From an uncultured Dorea sp. (GTDB lineage: Bacteria > Bacillota > Clostridia > Lachnospirales > Lachnospiraceae): a stretch of DNA of 64,000 nt. The position numbers and the translations under genes were made by a program. This document shows, piece after piece, positions 46,392 through 54,214 of the stretch. The notes beneath the pieces are model-generated. The model saw only the letters and a list, made by a program, of their open reading frames with translations. It did no database searches and was not told where the DNA came from. The stretch covers positions 1-64,000 of the forward strand of contig UQRE01000002.1 of the NCBI GenBank assembly GCA_900543415.1, given 5' to 3'. Numbering within the stretch: the stretch's first letter is position 1; the number at the start of each line of letters is the position of its first letter.

Positions 46392-47639
46392 ATGTCAAAC
46401 GAATATAATTATTATACACCGGAATCTGGACCGGATTATAACTATGAACAGAATCAGGAACAAAAAAGGAAAGAGAAGAAGAAAATGCCCAAATTTATAA
46501 AGGTGATCAGTCTGGCGCTTGTGTTTGGTATTGTGGCAAGTGTAGCATTTCAGGCAACGAATCTTGTGGCAGATAGATTCCTCGGAACGACAGAGAGCCG
46601 CGAAGTGAAGTCTGTTGATAATACGAAAATATCCCAAAGTACAGGTGAAACTGCCAAATCTGACATTGCCTCCATTGCGGAGGAAGTGATGCCGTCTGTA
46701 GTTTCGATCACGAACTTAAGTGTACAGCAGGTACAGAGCTTCTTTGGAGGAATTCAGGAACAGGAAAGTAAAAATGTCGGGTCGGGCATTATCATTTCCC
46801 AGAATGATTCAGAGCTTCTGATCATTACAAATAACCATGTGGTAGAGGGAAATGAGACGCTGACAGTATCCTTTGTAGATGAGGAGAGTGTAGAGGCACA
46901 GGTAAAAGGTACAGATGCAGCGAAAGATCTTGCTGTGATCGCTGTGCAGACGAAGAAAATTAAAGATACAACGATGGATCAGATTAAAGTGGCTTCACTT
47001 GGAAATTCCGATCAGCTTCAGGTGGGTGAATCTGTGATCGCAATCGGGAATGCACTTGGGTACGGGCAGTCTGTTACTTCCGGTATTGTCTCGGCAACCG
47101 GGCGTGAGCTGGATGGAATTGATGAAAAGCTGATCCAGACAGATGCCGCGATCAACCCGGGTAATAGTGGAGGCGCTCTTCTGAATGCAAATGGAGAGGT
47201 GATTGGTATCAATACAGCCAAGGTGGCAACGGATACGGTAGAGGGAATGGGATATGCAATTCCGATCTCCAGTGTCAGTGATATTATTGAGAATCTGATG
47301 AATCAGGAGACAAAGACCAAGGTTTCAGAGGCAGAGCAGGGACAGCTTGGAATTCAAGGTGTGGATGTGACAGCGGATAGTTCCGAAATGTACAATATGC
47401 CGACCGGTGTCTATGTATCGGAAGTGATTGCCGGCGGAGGAGCAAAGAAAGCGGGAATTACAAAAGGATCGGTCATCACAGGAATCAATGGAACCAGTAT
47501 CGATGGTATGCAGGCTTTGAAGGAACAGCTCCAGTATTACAGAGCCGGAGAGACTGTGAAGATTACAGTGGCAACACCGGAGAAGAATGGGGAATATGCT
47601 AAGCGTGATGTAGAAGTAACTCTTGGAAAAAAATCATAG
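46392..47639 (+). CDS. htrA: HtrA/DegP-type serine protease
   Basis: 415 residues: a Tyr-rich cytoplasmic N-terminus, one transmembrane helix at about 36-56, a trypsin-like protease domain and a C-terminal PDZ domain (YVSEVIAGGGAKKAGI). Triad: His in ITNNHVVEG, Asp in AAKDLAVIAV, Ser in NPGNSGGALL. It degrades misfolded exported proteins at the outer membrane face. GAAAGGAG precedes the ATG. The repeats upstream may mediate stress control. Confidence 0.95.
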   Translation: MSNEYNYYTPESGPDYNYEQNQEQKRKEKKKMPKFIKVISLALVFGIVASVAFQATNLVADRFLGTTESREVKSVDNTKISQSTGETAKSDIASIAEEVMPSVVSITNLSVQQVQSFFGGIQEQESKNVGSGIIISQNDSELLIITNNHVVEGNETLTVSFVDEESVEAQVKGTDAAKDLAVIAVQTKKIKDTTMDQIKVASLGNSDQLQVGESVIAIGNALGYGQSVTSGIVSATGRELDGIDEKLIQTDAAINPGNSGGALLNANGEVIGINTAKVATDTVEGMGYAIPISSVSDIIENLMNQETKTKVSEAEQGQLGIQGVDVTADSSEMYNMPTGVYVSEVIAGGGAKKAGITKGSVITGINGTSIDGMQALKEQLQYYRAGETVKITVATPEKNGEYAKRDVEVTLGKKS

Positions 47640-47643
47640 TTGT

Positions 47644-47672
47644 TTGCTATTTTATTTCTTTTGTAGTATAAT
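47644..47672 (+). promoter_or_regulatory. sigma-A promoter of the zinc-ribbon gene
   Basis: TTGCTA (47644-47649), 17-base spacer, TATAAT (47667-47672). Confidence 0.6.
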
Positions 47673-47714
47673 GCAGTTAAGATTATGAAAATGAGGTAGG
47701 AGGCAGAAATACGA

Positions 47715-48104
47715 ATGAAATGTCCGATTTGTGGTCAGCAGTTGCGACCGGGAAAGAAAGATCCAAATTATCTGCTGTGTTATAATTGTAAAAAGAAATT
47801 TAAGGTGCCACAGCAGAAGGCAGAAGCAGAGCCAGAACAGAAATACTCCAATATCCCACCGAAGAAGGTACGGGAGAAACGGGAGACTGAGATGCGTAAA
47901 GCATACGATGACCTGCTTTCTATAGAAGATGACAAAAAGAAGAAAAAAGCCGCTCCGAAGCCGAAGAAGCGTCAGGATTATGATGATTACGATGACTATG
48001 ATGATGTATATGATGATGAGCCAATGTCAAAAGCTCCGATCATTATCCTTGCAATTGCAATCGTTGTAGTAGCCGGAGTGATCGCTTATATGTTATTAAA
48101 GTAA
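47715..48104 (+). CDS. zinc-ribbon membrane protein of unknown function
   Basis: 129 residues. N-terminal zinc ribbon CPICGQQL ... CYNCKKKF (two CxxC pairs), a Lys/Glu-rich linker, a Tyr/Asp repeat (DDYDDYDDVYDD), then one C-terminal transmembrane helix at about 108-127. A tail-anchored cytoplasmic zinc-ribbon protein is the likely layout. No partner or function can be named. It has its own promoter and terminator. Confidence 0.75.
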   Translation: MKCPICGQQLRPGKKDPNYLLCYNCKKKFKVPQQKAEAEPEQKYSNIPPKKVREKRETEMRKAYDDLLSIEDDKKKKKAAPKPKKRQDYDDYDDYDDVYDDEPMSKAPIIILAIAIVVVAGVIAYMLLK

Positions 48105-48112
48105 AAGATATT

Positions 48113-48148
48113 GGACAGAGATGTGAAAAAACGTCTCTGTCCTTTTTT
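48113..48148 (+). terminator. rho-independent terminator after the zinc-ribbon gene
   Basis: 12-bp stem (48113-48124 with 48131-48142, one U-G pair), A-rich 6-base loop, T6. Confidence 0.92.
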
Positions 48149-48191
48149 GTGCCATGAGCGATGGAATGTGAAGGTGGCATGGGTTGGATGC

Positions 48192-48219
48192 GCACATTTT
48201 TTCGCTGCTTTCATACTAT
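48192..48219 (+). promoter_or_regulatory. sigma-E-type promoter of cotJABC
   Basis: GCACATT (48192-48198), 13-base spacer, CATACTAT (48212-48219), near the sigma-E -10 consensus CATACAnT. The cotJ operon is sigma-E-dependent in B. subtilis. Confidence 0.6.
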
Positions 48220-48253
48220 AATAGTGCAAATATAGTAGAAAGAAGGAAAAGGG

Positions 48254-48493
48254 ATGCCGAATTATCGATATCAGACACCGGATGCAATGTGCCGGGCGAG
48301 AAATGTCTGTAAAGAATCCTGTATGGAGCAGCGGATGCCCGGACGGGATATTTGTGATGGGCCGATTGCTATGGCATATGTTCCGTGGCAGAAATGGCAG
48401 GCGCTCTATGAGGCGGAAAAAGGGTTCTGCCGGGGAACGATCTTTGCAGAGCTTGACAAACCGTTTGAAGGGACAGGAGGGCGGCTGCGATGA
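48254..48493 (+). CDS. cotJA: spore coat-associated protein CotJA
   Basis: 79 residues, Cys-rich at the start, with the CotJA core AMAYVPWQKWQALYEAEKGF followed by GTIFAELDKPF. CotJA is a small inner-coat-associated protein needed for coat assembly with CotJC. Ribosome-binding AGAAGGAAAAGG precedes the ATG. It overlaps cotJB by 4 bases and lies behind a sigma-E-type promoter. Confidence 0.92.
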   Translation: MPNYRYQTPDAMCRARNVCKESCMEQRMPGRDICDGPIAMAYVPWQKWQALYEAEKGFCRGTIFAELDKPFEGTGGRLR

Positions 48494-48759
48494 TGGAGAA
48501 CAGATTGTCGAAAAAAGAATTGCTGGACTGGATCAATGTTGTCAGCTTTGCAGTGGATGATGTGAAATTATTTTTGGATACTCATCCGTATGACGAAGAA
48601 GCGCTGCAGTATTTTGATGAATTCAAAAAGCAGCGTGTGCAGGCAATGAAGGAATATGCGAAATATTATGGACCTCTGACGCTGGATACTGCTGCAGAGT
48701 CCTGTGACAGGTGGAAATGGGTGCTTGAACCATGGCCATGGCAGGAAGGGGGATGCTAA
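48490..48759 (+). CDS. cotJB: spore coat protein CotJB
   Basis: 89 residues matching CotJB: SKKELLDWINVVSFAVDDVK, LFLDTHPYDEEALQYF and YGPLTLDTAA. Small coat-assembly partner of CotJC. Start ATG overlaps the cotJA stop, and cotJC starts 4 bases after its stop, so the three are one translational unit. Confidence 0.93.
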   Translation: MMENRLSKKELLDWINVVSFAVDDVKLFLDTHPYDEEALQYFDEFKKQRVQAMKEYAKYYGPLTLDTAAESCDRWKWVLEPWPWQEGGC

Positions 48760-48762
48760 TCA

Positions 48763-49377
48763 ATGTGGAATTATGAGAAAAGGTTGCAGTATCCGGTGAA
48801 GATTACGAAGACGAATCCGAAGATCGCACAGATTATTATTACGCAGTTTGGAGGACCGGACGGAGAACTGGCTGCTTCTATGAGATATCTGTCGCAGCGT
48901 TATACAATGCCTTACCGGGAGGTTACGGGAACATTGACAGATATCGGTACAGAGGAGCTTGCGCACATGGAAATGATCTGTGCCATTGTATATCAGCTTA
49001 CGAAAGATATGTCTATGGAAGAACTGGAACGTTCCGGCTTTGATAAATATTATGTGGATCATACATTGGCATTGTGGCCGCAGGCAGCAAGCGGCGCGCC
49101 GTGGACTGCAACATATTTTCAGTCTAAGGGCGATCCGATCACAGACCTGCATGAAGATATGGCAGCAGAACAGAAGGCTCGAACCACTTACGATAATATT
49201 CTGCGTCTGGTGAAAGATCCGGAAGTTTGTGACCCGATTCGATTTTTACGAGAGAGGGAGATTGTTCATTATCAGAGATTCGGTGAGTCTCTTAGAATTG
49301 TTCAGGATAAATTAGATGCGAAGAACTTCTATGCATTTAACCCGGAATTTGATCTTCGGGCGCTGGGCAATAAATAA
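48763..49377 (+). CDS. cotJC: spore coat protein CotJC (manganese catalase family)
   Basis: 204 residues of the Mn-catalase family with the ferritin-like di-manganese helices. Carboxylate/His ligand motifs are GTEELAHMEM and a C-terminal REREIVHYQRFGE; the first helix has QFGGPDGELAASMRYL. It is part of the inner spore coat and may protect against peroxide. AGGGGGATG precedes the ATG, and a long terminator follows. Confidence 0.94.
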   Translation: MWNYEKRLQYPVKITKTNPKIAQIIITQFGGPDGELAASMRYLSQRYTMPYREVTGTLTDIGTEELAHMEMICAIVYQLTKDMSMEELERSGFDKYYVDHTLALWPQAASGAPWTATYFQSKGDPITDLHEDMAAEQKARTTYDNILRLVKDPEVCDPIRFLREREIVHYQRFGESLRIVQDKLDAKNFYAFNPEFDLRALGNK

Positions 49378-49388
49378 AGGAACTGTGT

Positions 49389-49437
49389 CAATCGTGGGGT
49401 GGGATTTTGGAAATCTCGCTCCATGATTGCATTTTTT
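49389..49437 (+). terminator. long rho-independent terminator after cotJC
   Basis: About 19-bp stem (49389-49407 with 49411-49429, four G-U pairs) with a 3-base loop, then an A and T6. Confidence 0.85.
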
Positions 49438-49487
49438 ATTTTTCTCTTCCTTTTGTTGTATTTCTTATATTGCTCCAACATTTAAGG

Positions 49488-49516
49488 TTGTTTTTGAGAA
49501 CGTATATGAGTATAAT
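49488..49516 (+). promoter_or_regulatory. sigma-A promoter of the first SEDS gene
   Basis: TTGTTT (49488-49493), 17-base spacer, TATAAT (49511-49516), 26 bases before the ATG. Confidence 0.5.
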
Positions 49517-49542
49517 AATAACAATTGGGAGTGTAAAAGAAT

Positions 49543-50697
49543 ATGACGAAAAAAGAGAAAACAAGAAAAAGTAAAAGAAAAATTCAATATTATGATTATA
49601 GCCTGGTGGCGATTTTAGTGTTTCTGATCTGTTTTGGGCTGGTGATGCTCTATAGTACCAGTTCTTACAGCGCGCTGATTGACTATCAGGACAGTATGTT
49701 CTATTTTAAACGTCAGTTGATCTTCTGTGTGGTTGGACTGGGAGTGCTGTATGTTGTATCTAAGATTGATTATCACTGGTATATTAAGCGTGCGAAATTT
49801 TTCTATTTCGTTTCCGTCTTCCTGATGGCGCTTGTTCAGACACCACTTGGAAAAGAAGTAAATGGCGCGAGAAGATGGTTGAGACTTCCGGCAGGGCAGC
49901 AGCTTCAGCCTGCCGAGGTGGCAAAAATTGCCGTGATCTTATTCATTCCGGCGCTGCTGTGCCAGATGGGCAAAGAAATCCGTACCTTACAGGGAATCGG
50001 AAGAGTGCTGCTGTGGGGCGGATTCTCCTCAGCCTGTGTATTGTTTCTGACAGATAACTTAAGTACAGCGATCATTGTGTTTGGTATTACCTGTATTCTG
50101 ATCTTTGTAGTACATCCGAAGACGGCGCCGTTTGCCGCACTTGTGTCAGTGGGGCTTGTGATTCTTCTTGTGGGAGTCCAGATTATCAGTGCAACCATGT
50201 CTACCAGTGAGAATTTCCGTATGAGACGTATCATCGCGTGGCTGAATCCGGAGGAATATGCGGCAGAGGGTGCATATCAGACGCTGCAGGGATTATATGC
50301 GATCGGTTCGGGAGGATTCTTCGGAAAGGGACTTGGAAACAGTGCACAAAAAAGGATTATTCCAGAGGTTCAAAATGATATGATCCTGTCTGTTATCTGC
50401 GAGGAGCTTGGAATCTTCGGCGCTATTGTAGTTCTTATTTTATTTGCAATGCTTTTATACCGTCTTCTGTTTATTGCTCAGAATGCACCGGATCTCTATG
50501 GCTCTCTGATCGTGACTGGTATCTTTGCGCACATTGCCCTTCAGGTTGTGTTAAATGTAGCGGTTGTAACAAATACCATTCCGAATACGGGAATTACGCT
50601 TCCGTTTATTAGTTACGGAGGTACATCTATCTTATTTTTGATGGCAGAAATCGGGATTGCATTGGGCGTGTCCGGTAAAATCGAGCTTGAAGAATAA
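49543..50697 (+). CDS. FtsW/RodA/SpoVE-type peptidoglycan glycosyltransferase (SEDS)
   Basis: 384 residues, about 10 transmembrane helices of the SEDS family. Signatures: YGLVMLYSTSSY-like FGLVMLYSTSSYSAL, GARRWLRLPAG, QPAEVAKIAVILF, and the C-terminal NTIPNTGITLPFISYGGTS. SEDS proteins polymerise lipid II together with a class B PBP. A second SEDS gene lies in the division cluster at 60.2 kb; which of the two serves division and which sporulation or elongation is not decided. This copy stands alone after cotJABC with a sigma-A-like promoter. Confidence 0.92.
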   Translation: MTKKEKTRKSKRKIQYYDYSLVAILVFLICFGLVMLYSTSSYSALIDYQDSMFYFKRQLIFCVVGLGVLYVVSKIDYHWYIKRAKFFYFVSVFLMALVQTPLGKEVNGARRWLRLPAGQQLQPAEVAKIAVILFIPALLCQMGKEIRTLQGIGRVLLWGGFSSACVLFLTDNLSTAIIVFGITCILIFVVHPKTAPFAALVSVGLVILLVGVQIISATMSTSENFRMRRIIAWLNPEEYAAEGAYQTLQGLYAIGSGGFFGKGLGNSAQKRIIPEVQNDMILSVICEELGIFGAIVVLILFAMLLYRLLFIAQNAPDLYGSLIVTGIFAHIALQVVLNVAVVTNTIPNTGITLPFISYGGTSILFLMAEIGIALGVSGKIELEE

Positions 50698-50744
50698 AAA
50701 GAGGGAAAATAATCAATAAAAGTCTTTCTTTTCCAATGGTTCTG

Positions 50745-50753
50745 TGATATGAT
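50745..50753 (+). promoter_or_regulatory. extended -10 promoter of degV
   Basis: TGA followed by TATGAT (50748-50753) with a weak TTTCTT at the -35 position (50725-50730). Confidence 0.4.
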
Positions 50754-50760
50754 AAAAGAC

Positions 50761-50777
50761 GTAGTATTTAATACTAC
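50761..50777 (+). promoter_or_regulatory. palindromic operator candidate at the degV transcription start
   Basis: Perfect inverted repeat GTAGTATT / AATACTAC with one central base, placed about where the transcript of the upstream extended -10 should begin. This is a typical position for a repressor site. Confidence 0.45.
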
Positions 50778-50831
50778 ATTTTATGGAAGTGAATATCATG
50801 CCGAGGAATGGCGGTATGTGGGAGGATGACT

Positions 50832-51671
50832 ATGAATTATAAGATTATCGTAGATAGTTGTGGAGAATTGACAGAGGAGATGAAGGCTTCAGGAAGATAT
50901 GAGACGGCATCTCTTGAGATTGAACTTCAGGGGAAGCATATTGTGGATGATGAGACATTTGATCAGGCAGAGTTTTTGAAATTAGTTGCAGAGTCCCCGG
51001 AATGTCCGAAATCTTCCTGTCCGTCCCCGGAGAGATATATGGAAGCTTATCACTGTGATGCGGAACATATTTATGCAGTAACGTTATCTGCTGAACTCAG
51101 TGGTTCGTATAACAGTGCAGTGCTGGGAAGAAATTTATACGAAGAAGAATATGGAGAAAAGAAGATTCATATCTTTAACTCCCGTTCAGCATCTGTCGGG
51201 GAGACACTGATTGCTCTTAAGGCAGCAGAATGTGAAGAGAAGGGCATGTCTTTTGAGGAGACAGTAGAAACGGTGGAAGCCTATATTGAAGAACAGCACA
51301 CGTATTTTGTGTTGGAGACATTGGATACATTGAGAAAGAACGGAAGGCTGACTGGACTTAAATCAGTTATGGCAACTGCGCTTAACATTAAACCGGTGAT
51401 GGGGGCAACACCGGAAGGAACGATCTGCCAGCTTGGACAGGCGAGAGGTATTAAGAAAGCTCTCGTGAAGATGGTGGAGCAGGTGGCAGAGGATGTAAAA
51501 AATTCAAAAGATAAAATTCTTGCCATCGCGCACTGTAATTGCAGAGATAGGGCAGAAGCAGTGAAAAATATGATTCTTGAAAAAATCAACGTCAAAGATG
51601 TGATCATTCTTGATACGGCAGGTATCAGCAGCATGTATGCAGCTGACGGCGGAGTGATTGTTGTTGTATAA
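50832..51671 (+). CDS. DegV family fatty acid-binding protein
   Basis: About 279 residues. MNYKIIVDSCGELTEEM opens the DegV fold (Asp-Ser-Cys lipid-head region), followed by YAVTLSAELSGSYNSAVLG (Ser-Gly-Ser loop) and the C-terminal IKPVMGATPEG. DegV/FakB proteins bind fatty acids and present them to the FakA kinase for phospholipid synthesis; no fakA is in the window. GGAGG at 50821-50825 fits the ATG at 50832; a longer frame from 50808 is unlikely. Confidence 0.9.
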   Translation: MNYKIIVDSCGELTEEMKASGRYETASLEIELQGKHIVDDETFDQAEFLKLVAESPECPKSSCPSPERYMEAYHCDAEHIYAVTLSAELSGSYNSAVLGRNLYEEEYGEKKIHIFNSRSASVGETLIALKAAECEEKGMSFEETVETVEAYIEEQHTYFVLETLDTLRKNGRLTGLKSVMATALNIKPVMGATPEGTICQLGQARGIKKALVKMVEQVAEDVKNSKDKILAIAHCNCRDRAEAVKNMILEKINVKDVIILDTAGISSMYAADGGVIVVV

Positions 51672-51680
51672 TTGAGAGAA

Positions 51681-51709
51681 TTGTGATAAGATAATCCTAG
51701 TTGTACAAT
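51681..51709 (+). promoter_or_regulatory. sigma-A promoter of the small membrane protein gene
   Basis: TTGTGA (51681-51686), 17-base spacer, TACAAT (51704-51709). Confidence 0.5.
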
Positions 51710-51727
51710 AGAAGGAGTTAAAGTAAG

Positions 51728-51973
51728 ATGAGTCAGGCAAAAGTAGACAGATATAAAAAGGAAAAAGCGAACCGCAAAAAGAATATGAAAAAAGAAAAGA
51801 TTCAGAACGTATTACGCAAATGCGCAGTTTTTGTGGTAGCACTTGTACTGGTAGGATGGATTGGATATTCAGCATACAACACGTATGAATCAAAGAAGCC
51901 GAAAGAAGAAGTGGAGATTGATTATTCGGCGGTAACTGATTTCCAGCAGAGAATGAGCGAAGCAGCAGAATAG
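51728..51973 (+). CDS. small basic membrane protein of unknown function
   Basis: 81 residues: 30 very basic cytoplasmic residues (many Lys, Arg), a single transmembrane helix at about 31-51 (VFVVALVLVGWIGYSAYN), and a short acidic outer part. It resembles FtsL/DivIC-like or scaffold proteins only in topology. AGAAGGAG precedes the ATG. It sits just before the division cluster, separated from it by a strong terminator. No function can be assigned. Confidence 0.7.
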   Translation: MSQAKVDRYKKEKANRKKNMKKEKIQNVLRKCAVFVVALVLVGWIGYSAYNTYESKKPKEEVEIDYSAVTDFQQRMSEAAE

Positions 51974-51995
51974 AAAAATATAAGATGGAAGTGTC

Positions 51996-52030
51996 AAAAG
52001 AAGTACTCGAGAGAAAGTACTTCTTTTTTT
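51996..52030 (+). terminator. rho-independent terminator before the dcw cluster
   Basis: Perfect 12-bp stem (51996-52007 with 52016-52027), 8-base loop, T-run of 7-8 bases starting in the stem. Confidence 0.92.
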
Positions 52031-52130
52031 GTGCTTTTGGCGACAACGGAGCTTACCGCTATTTAATATAGAAACTTCATTCGGAATAAAACTTTGTTGG
52101 CAAAAAGTTGTTTTTTACATGAAAAAGGGC

Positions 52131-52159
52131 TTGAAATTGCAGGTAAAGTGGTTTACAAT
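52131..52159 (+). promoter_or_regulatory. sigma-A promoter of the mraZ/dcw operon
   Basis: TTGAAA (52131-52136), 17-base spacer, TACAAT (52154-52159). The -10 lies within the MraZ repeat array. Confidence 0.8.
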
Positions 52160-52204
52160 GGTTTCAAGTGGTAGAAAGTGGTGAAAAGTGGTACAAAGTG
52201 GCAG
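52145..52204 (+). promoter_or_regulatory. MraZ box array (six 10-bp repeats)
   Basis: Six tandem units of AAAGTGGnnn at 52145, 52155, 52165, 52175, 52185 and 52195; units 2 and 3 carry small changes (AATGG, CAAGTGG). This is the known operator type of MraZ, which represses its own operon. The repeats cover the -10 and the transcription start. Confidence 0.88.
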
Positions 52205-52241
52205 AGAGGGAGATGCCTGCTTTGAAAGAAGGTGAGTTCTA

Positions 52242-52682
52242 ATGTTGAAGGGAGAGTACAGTCATAATATCGACGCAAAAGGAAGACTTATCATTCCGGC
52301 AAAGTTTCGTGACGATCTAGGGGAGAATTTCGTCATAACAAAAGGAATGGAAAACTGCCTTTATGTATACCCGGAAACAGAATGGAACGCTTTCGAAGAA
52401 AAACTTAACGCCTTACCAACCACTACAGACAAGAATGCCCGTGCTTTTGCGCATTTCTTTCAGGGAAGCGCAACAGACGGAGACCTTGATAAACAAGGCA
52501 GAACATTGATTCCTTCCGTGCTTAGAACCTATGCGAAACTGGATAAAGAAGTCGTATTTATCGGTATGGGGAAGCGTGCCGAGATTTGGGACAAAGCAAG
52601 ATGGGATGAAAAGAATGCTGAGGTGGAACTTAATATTGAGGATATTGCATCCGAGATGGAAGCGAGCGGGTTCAGTATCTAG
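52242..52682 (+). CDS. mraZ: transcriptional regulator MraZ
   Basis: 146 residues with two SpoVT-AbrB-like halves, each with a DxKGR motif: [19 protein letters not shown] and [16 protein letters not shown]. MraZ is a ring-forming repressor of the division and cell-wall operon, binding the repeats upstream. AAGGTGAG precedes the ATG. First gene of the dcw cluster. Confidence 0.95.
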   Translation: MLKGEYSHNIDAKGRLIIPAKFRDDLGENFVITKGMENCLYVYPETEWNAFEEKLNALPTTTDKNARAFAHFFQGSATDGDLDKQGRTLIPSVLRTYAKLDKEVVFIGMGKRAEIWDKARWDEKNAEVELNIEDIASEMEASGFSI

Positions 52683-52693
52683 AGGGAGAAGAT

Positions 52694-53629
52694 ATGGAAT
52701 TCGTACACAAATCAGTATTACTTAACGAAACAATTGATGGATTAAACATTCAGCCTGATGGCATCTATGTGGATGGTACATTGGGCGGAGGCGGACATGC
52801 TTACGAAGTGTGCAGACGCCTCGGAGACAAGGGGAGTATTGTAGGAATAGACCAGGATGCAGCGGCCATTGAAGCCGCAGGCAACCGCTTAAAAGACTTC
52901 GGGGAGAAAGTTACAATAGTCAGGAGCAACTATTGTGATATGAAGTCGAAGCTCCATGAACTTGGCATTGACAAGGTCGATGGGATCGTGCTTGATCTGG
53001 GCGTGTCATCTTATCAGTTGGACACGGCAGAACGAGGATTCTCTTATCGCGAAGATGCACCTCTGGATATGCGGATGGATACACGTCAGAAGATGACGGC
53101 CAGAGACATCGTCAATGACTATGAAGAGATGGAATTATACCGCGTGATCAGAGACTACGGGGAGGATAAGTTTGCGAAAAATATCGCGAAACACATCGTA
53201 GCAGCGCGCAAAGTAAAACCCATCGAGACCACAGGGGAACTGACGGAGATTATAAGAGCGTCTATCCCCATGAAGTATCAGAAGAAGTCGGGACATCCCG
53301 CAAAAAGAACCTTCCAGGCAATTCGTATTGAATTGAATCGGGAGCTGGAAGTGTTGAAAGATTCGCTGGATGACATGATCGATCTGTTAAATCCGGGTGG
53401 AAGACTTTGTATTATTACCTTTCATTCGTTGGAAGATCGCATTGTGAAAAGCGCATTTCGGAAAAATGAGAATCCGTGTACATGTCCGAGTGATTTTCCG
53501 GTCTGTGTGTGCGGAAAAGTATCAAAAGGGAGTATTTTAACTAGAAAACCAATTCTTCCAAGCGAGGAAGAAATGGAAGAAAACAGTCGGGCGAAAAGTG
53601 CCAAGCTTCGCATCTTTGAGCGGAGTTAA
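52694..53629 (+). CDS. rsmH: 16S rRNA (cytosine(1402)-N(4))-methyltransferase
   Basis: 311 residues, formerly Mra[14 protein letters not shown] and the SAM motif [12 protein letters not shown] open the catalytic domain; [20 protein letters not shown] and [14 protein letters not shown] follow. It methylates C1402 of 16S rRNA. Standard second gene of the dcw cluster, 11 bases after mraZ. Confidence 0.96.
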   Translation: MEFVHKSVLLNETIDGLNIQPDGIYVDGTLGGGGHAYEVCRRLGDKGSIVGIDQDAAAIEAAGNRLKDFGEKVTIVRSNYCDMKSKLHELGIDKVDGIVLDLGVSSYQLDTAERGFSYREDAPLDMRMDTRQKMTARDIVNDYEEMELYRVIRDYGEDKFAKNIAKHIVAARKVKPIETTGELTEIIRASIPMKYQKKSGHPAKRTFQAIRIELNRELEVLKDSLDDMIDLLNPGGRLCIITFHSLEDRIVKSAFRKNENPCTCPSDFPVCVCGKVSKGSILTRKPILPSEEEMEENSRAKSAKLRIFERS

Positions 53630-53671
53630 GACGACAAAAGAGTATAAAATAATAGAAAGGGGAAACGTACG

Positions 53672-54199
53672 ATGGCGGCAAGACAGACATCAGGAAGACA
53701 AGCTTATTCATACAACAGAACAACGAGACAAGCCTACGTATACGGCAATGTGGCAGCACAGCCGGAATACGAGCCAAGAAGACGCAAGGAAGAGCCGAAG
53801 AGACGTAAAAAGGTCAGCCACCAGGTGCGTAAGAACCGTAAGAAAGCCCTGCATATGAGTCAGGGCTATGTGATTTTTTTGGCTGTGGCAGCAATCTGCG
53901 CTCTGCTTATCTGTGTGAATTATGTTAATCTTCAGTCCAAGATTACAAAAAGATCGAAGAACATCACTGCGATGCAGGAAGAATTAGCTAGCATGCGAGA
54001 GGAAAATACCACTCGTTACAATGCGGTTATGGATTCTGTGAACTTGGAGGAGGTGCGGAAAACTGCACAGGAGAAGCTGGGAATGGTCTATGCGGCAGAT
54101 GCCCAGATCGTGGAATATCAGAAGCCTTCTTCTGATTATGTAAAGCAGTATGAGAAGATTCCGAAAGAAGGAGTCCTTGCACAGTCAGATAAAAAGTAA
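53672..54199 (+). CDS. ftsL: FtsL-like cell division protein
   Basis: 175 residues: a long basic cytoplasmic N-terminus with Tyr-rich ARQAYVYGN-type repeats, a transmembrane helix at about 65-85, then a short coiled coil (KNITAMQEELASMREENTTR) and VRKTAQEKLGM typical of FtsL/DivIC. Such proteins bridge DivIB, the septal PBP and the SEDS synthase. Assignment to ftsL rests on topology and position between rsmH and pbp. The N-terminal ~60 residues are longer than in B. subtilis FtsL. Confidence 0.82.
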   Translation: MAARQTSGRQAYSYNRTTRQAYVYGNVAAQPEYEPRRRKEEPKRRKKVSHQVRKNRKKALHMSQGYVIFLAVAAICALLICVNYVNLQSKITKRSKNITAMQEELASMREENTTRYNAVMDSVNLEEVRKTAQEKLGMVYAADAQIVEYQKPSSDYVKQYEKIPKEGVLAQSDKK

Positions 54200-54214
54200 A
54201 TAGCAGGTGGAAGT

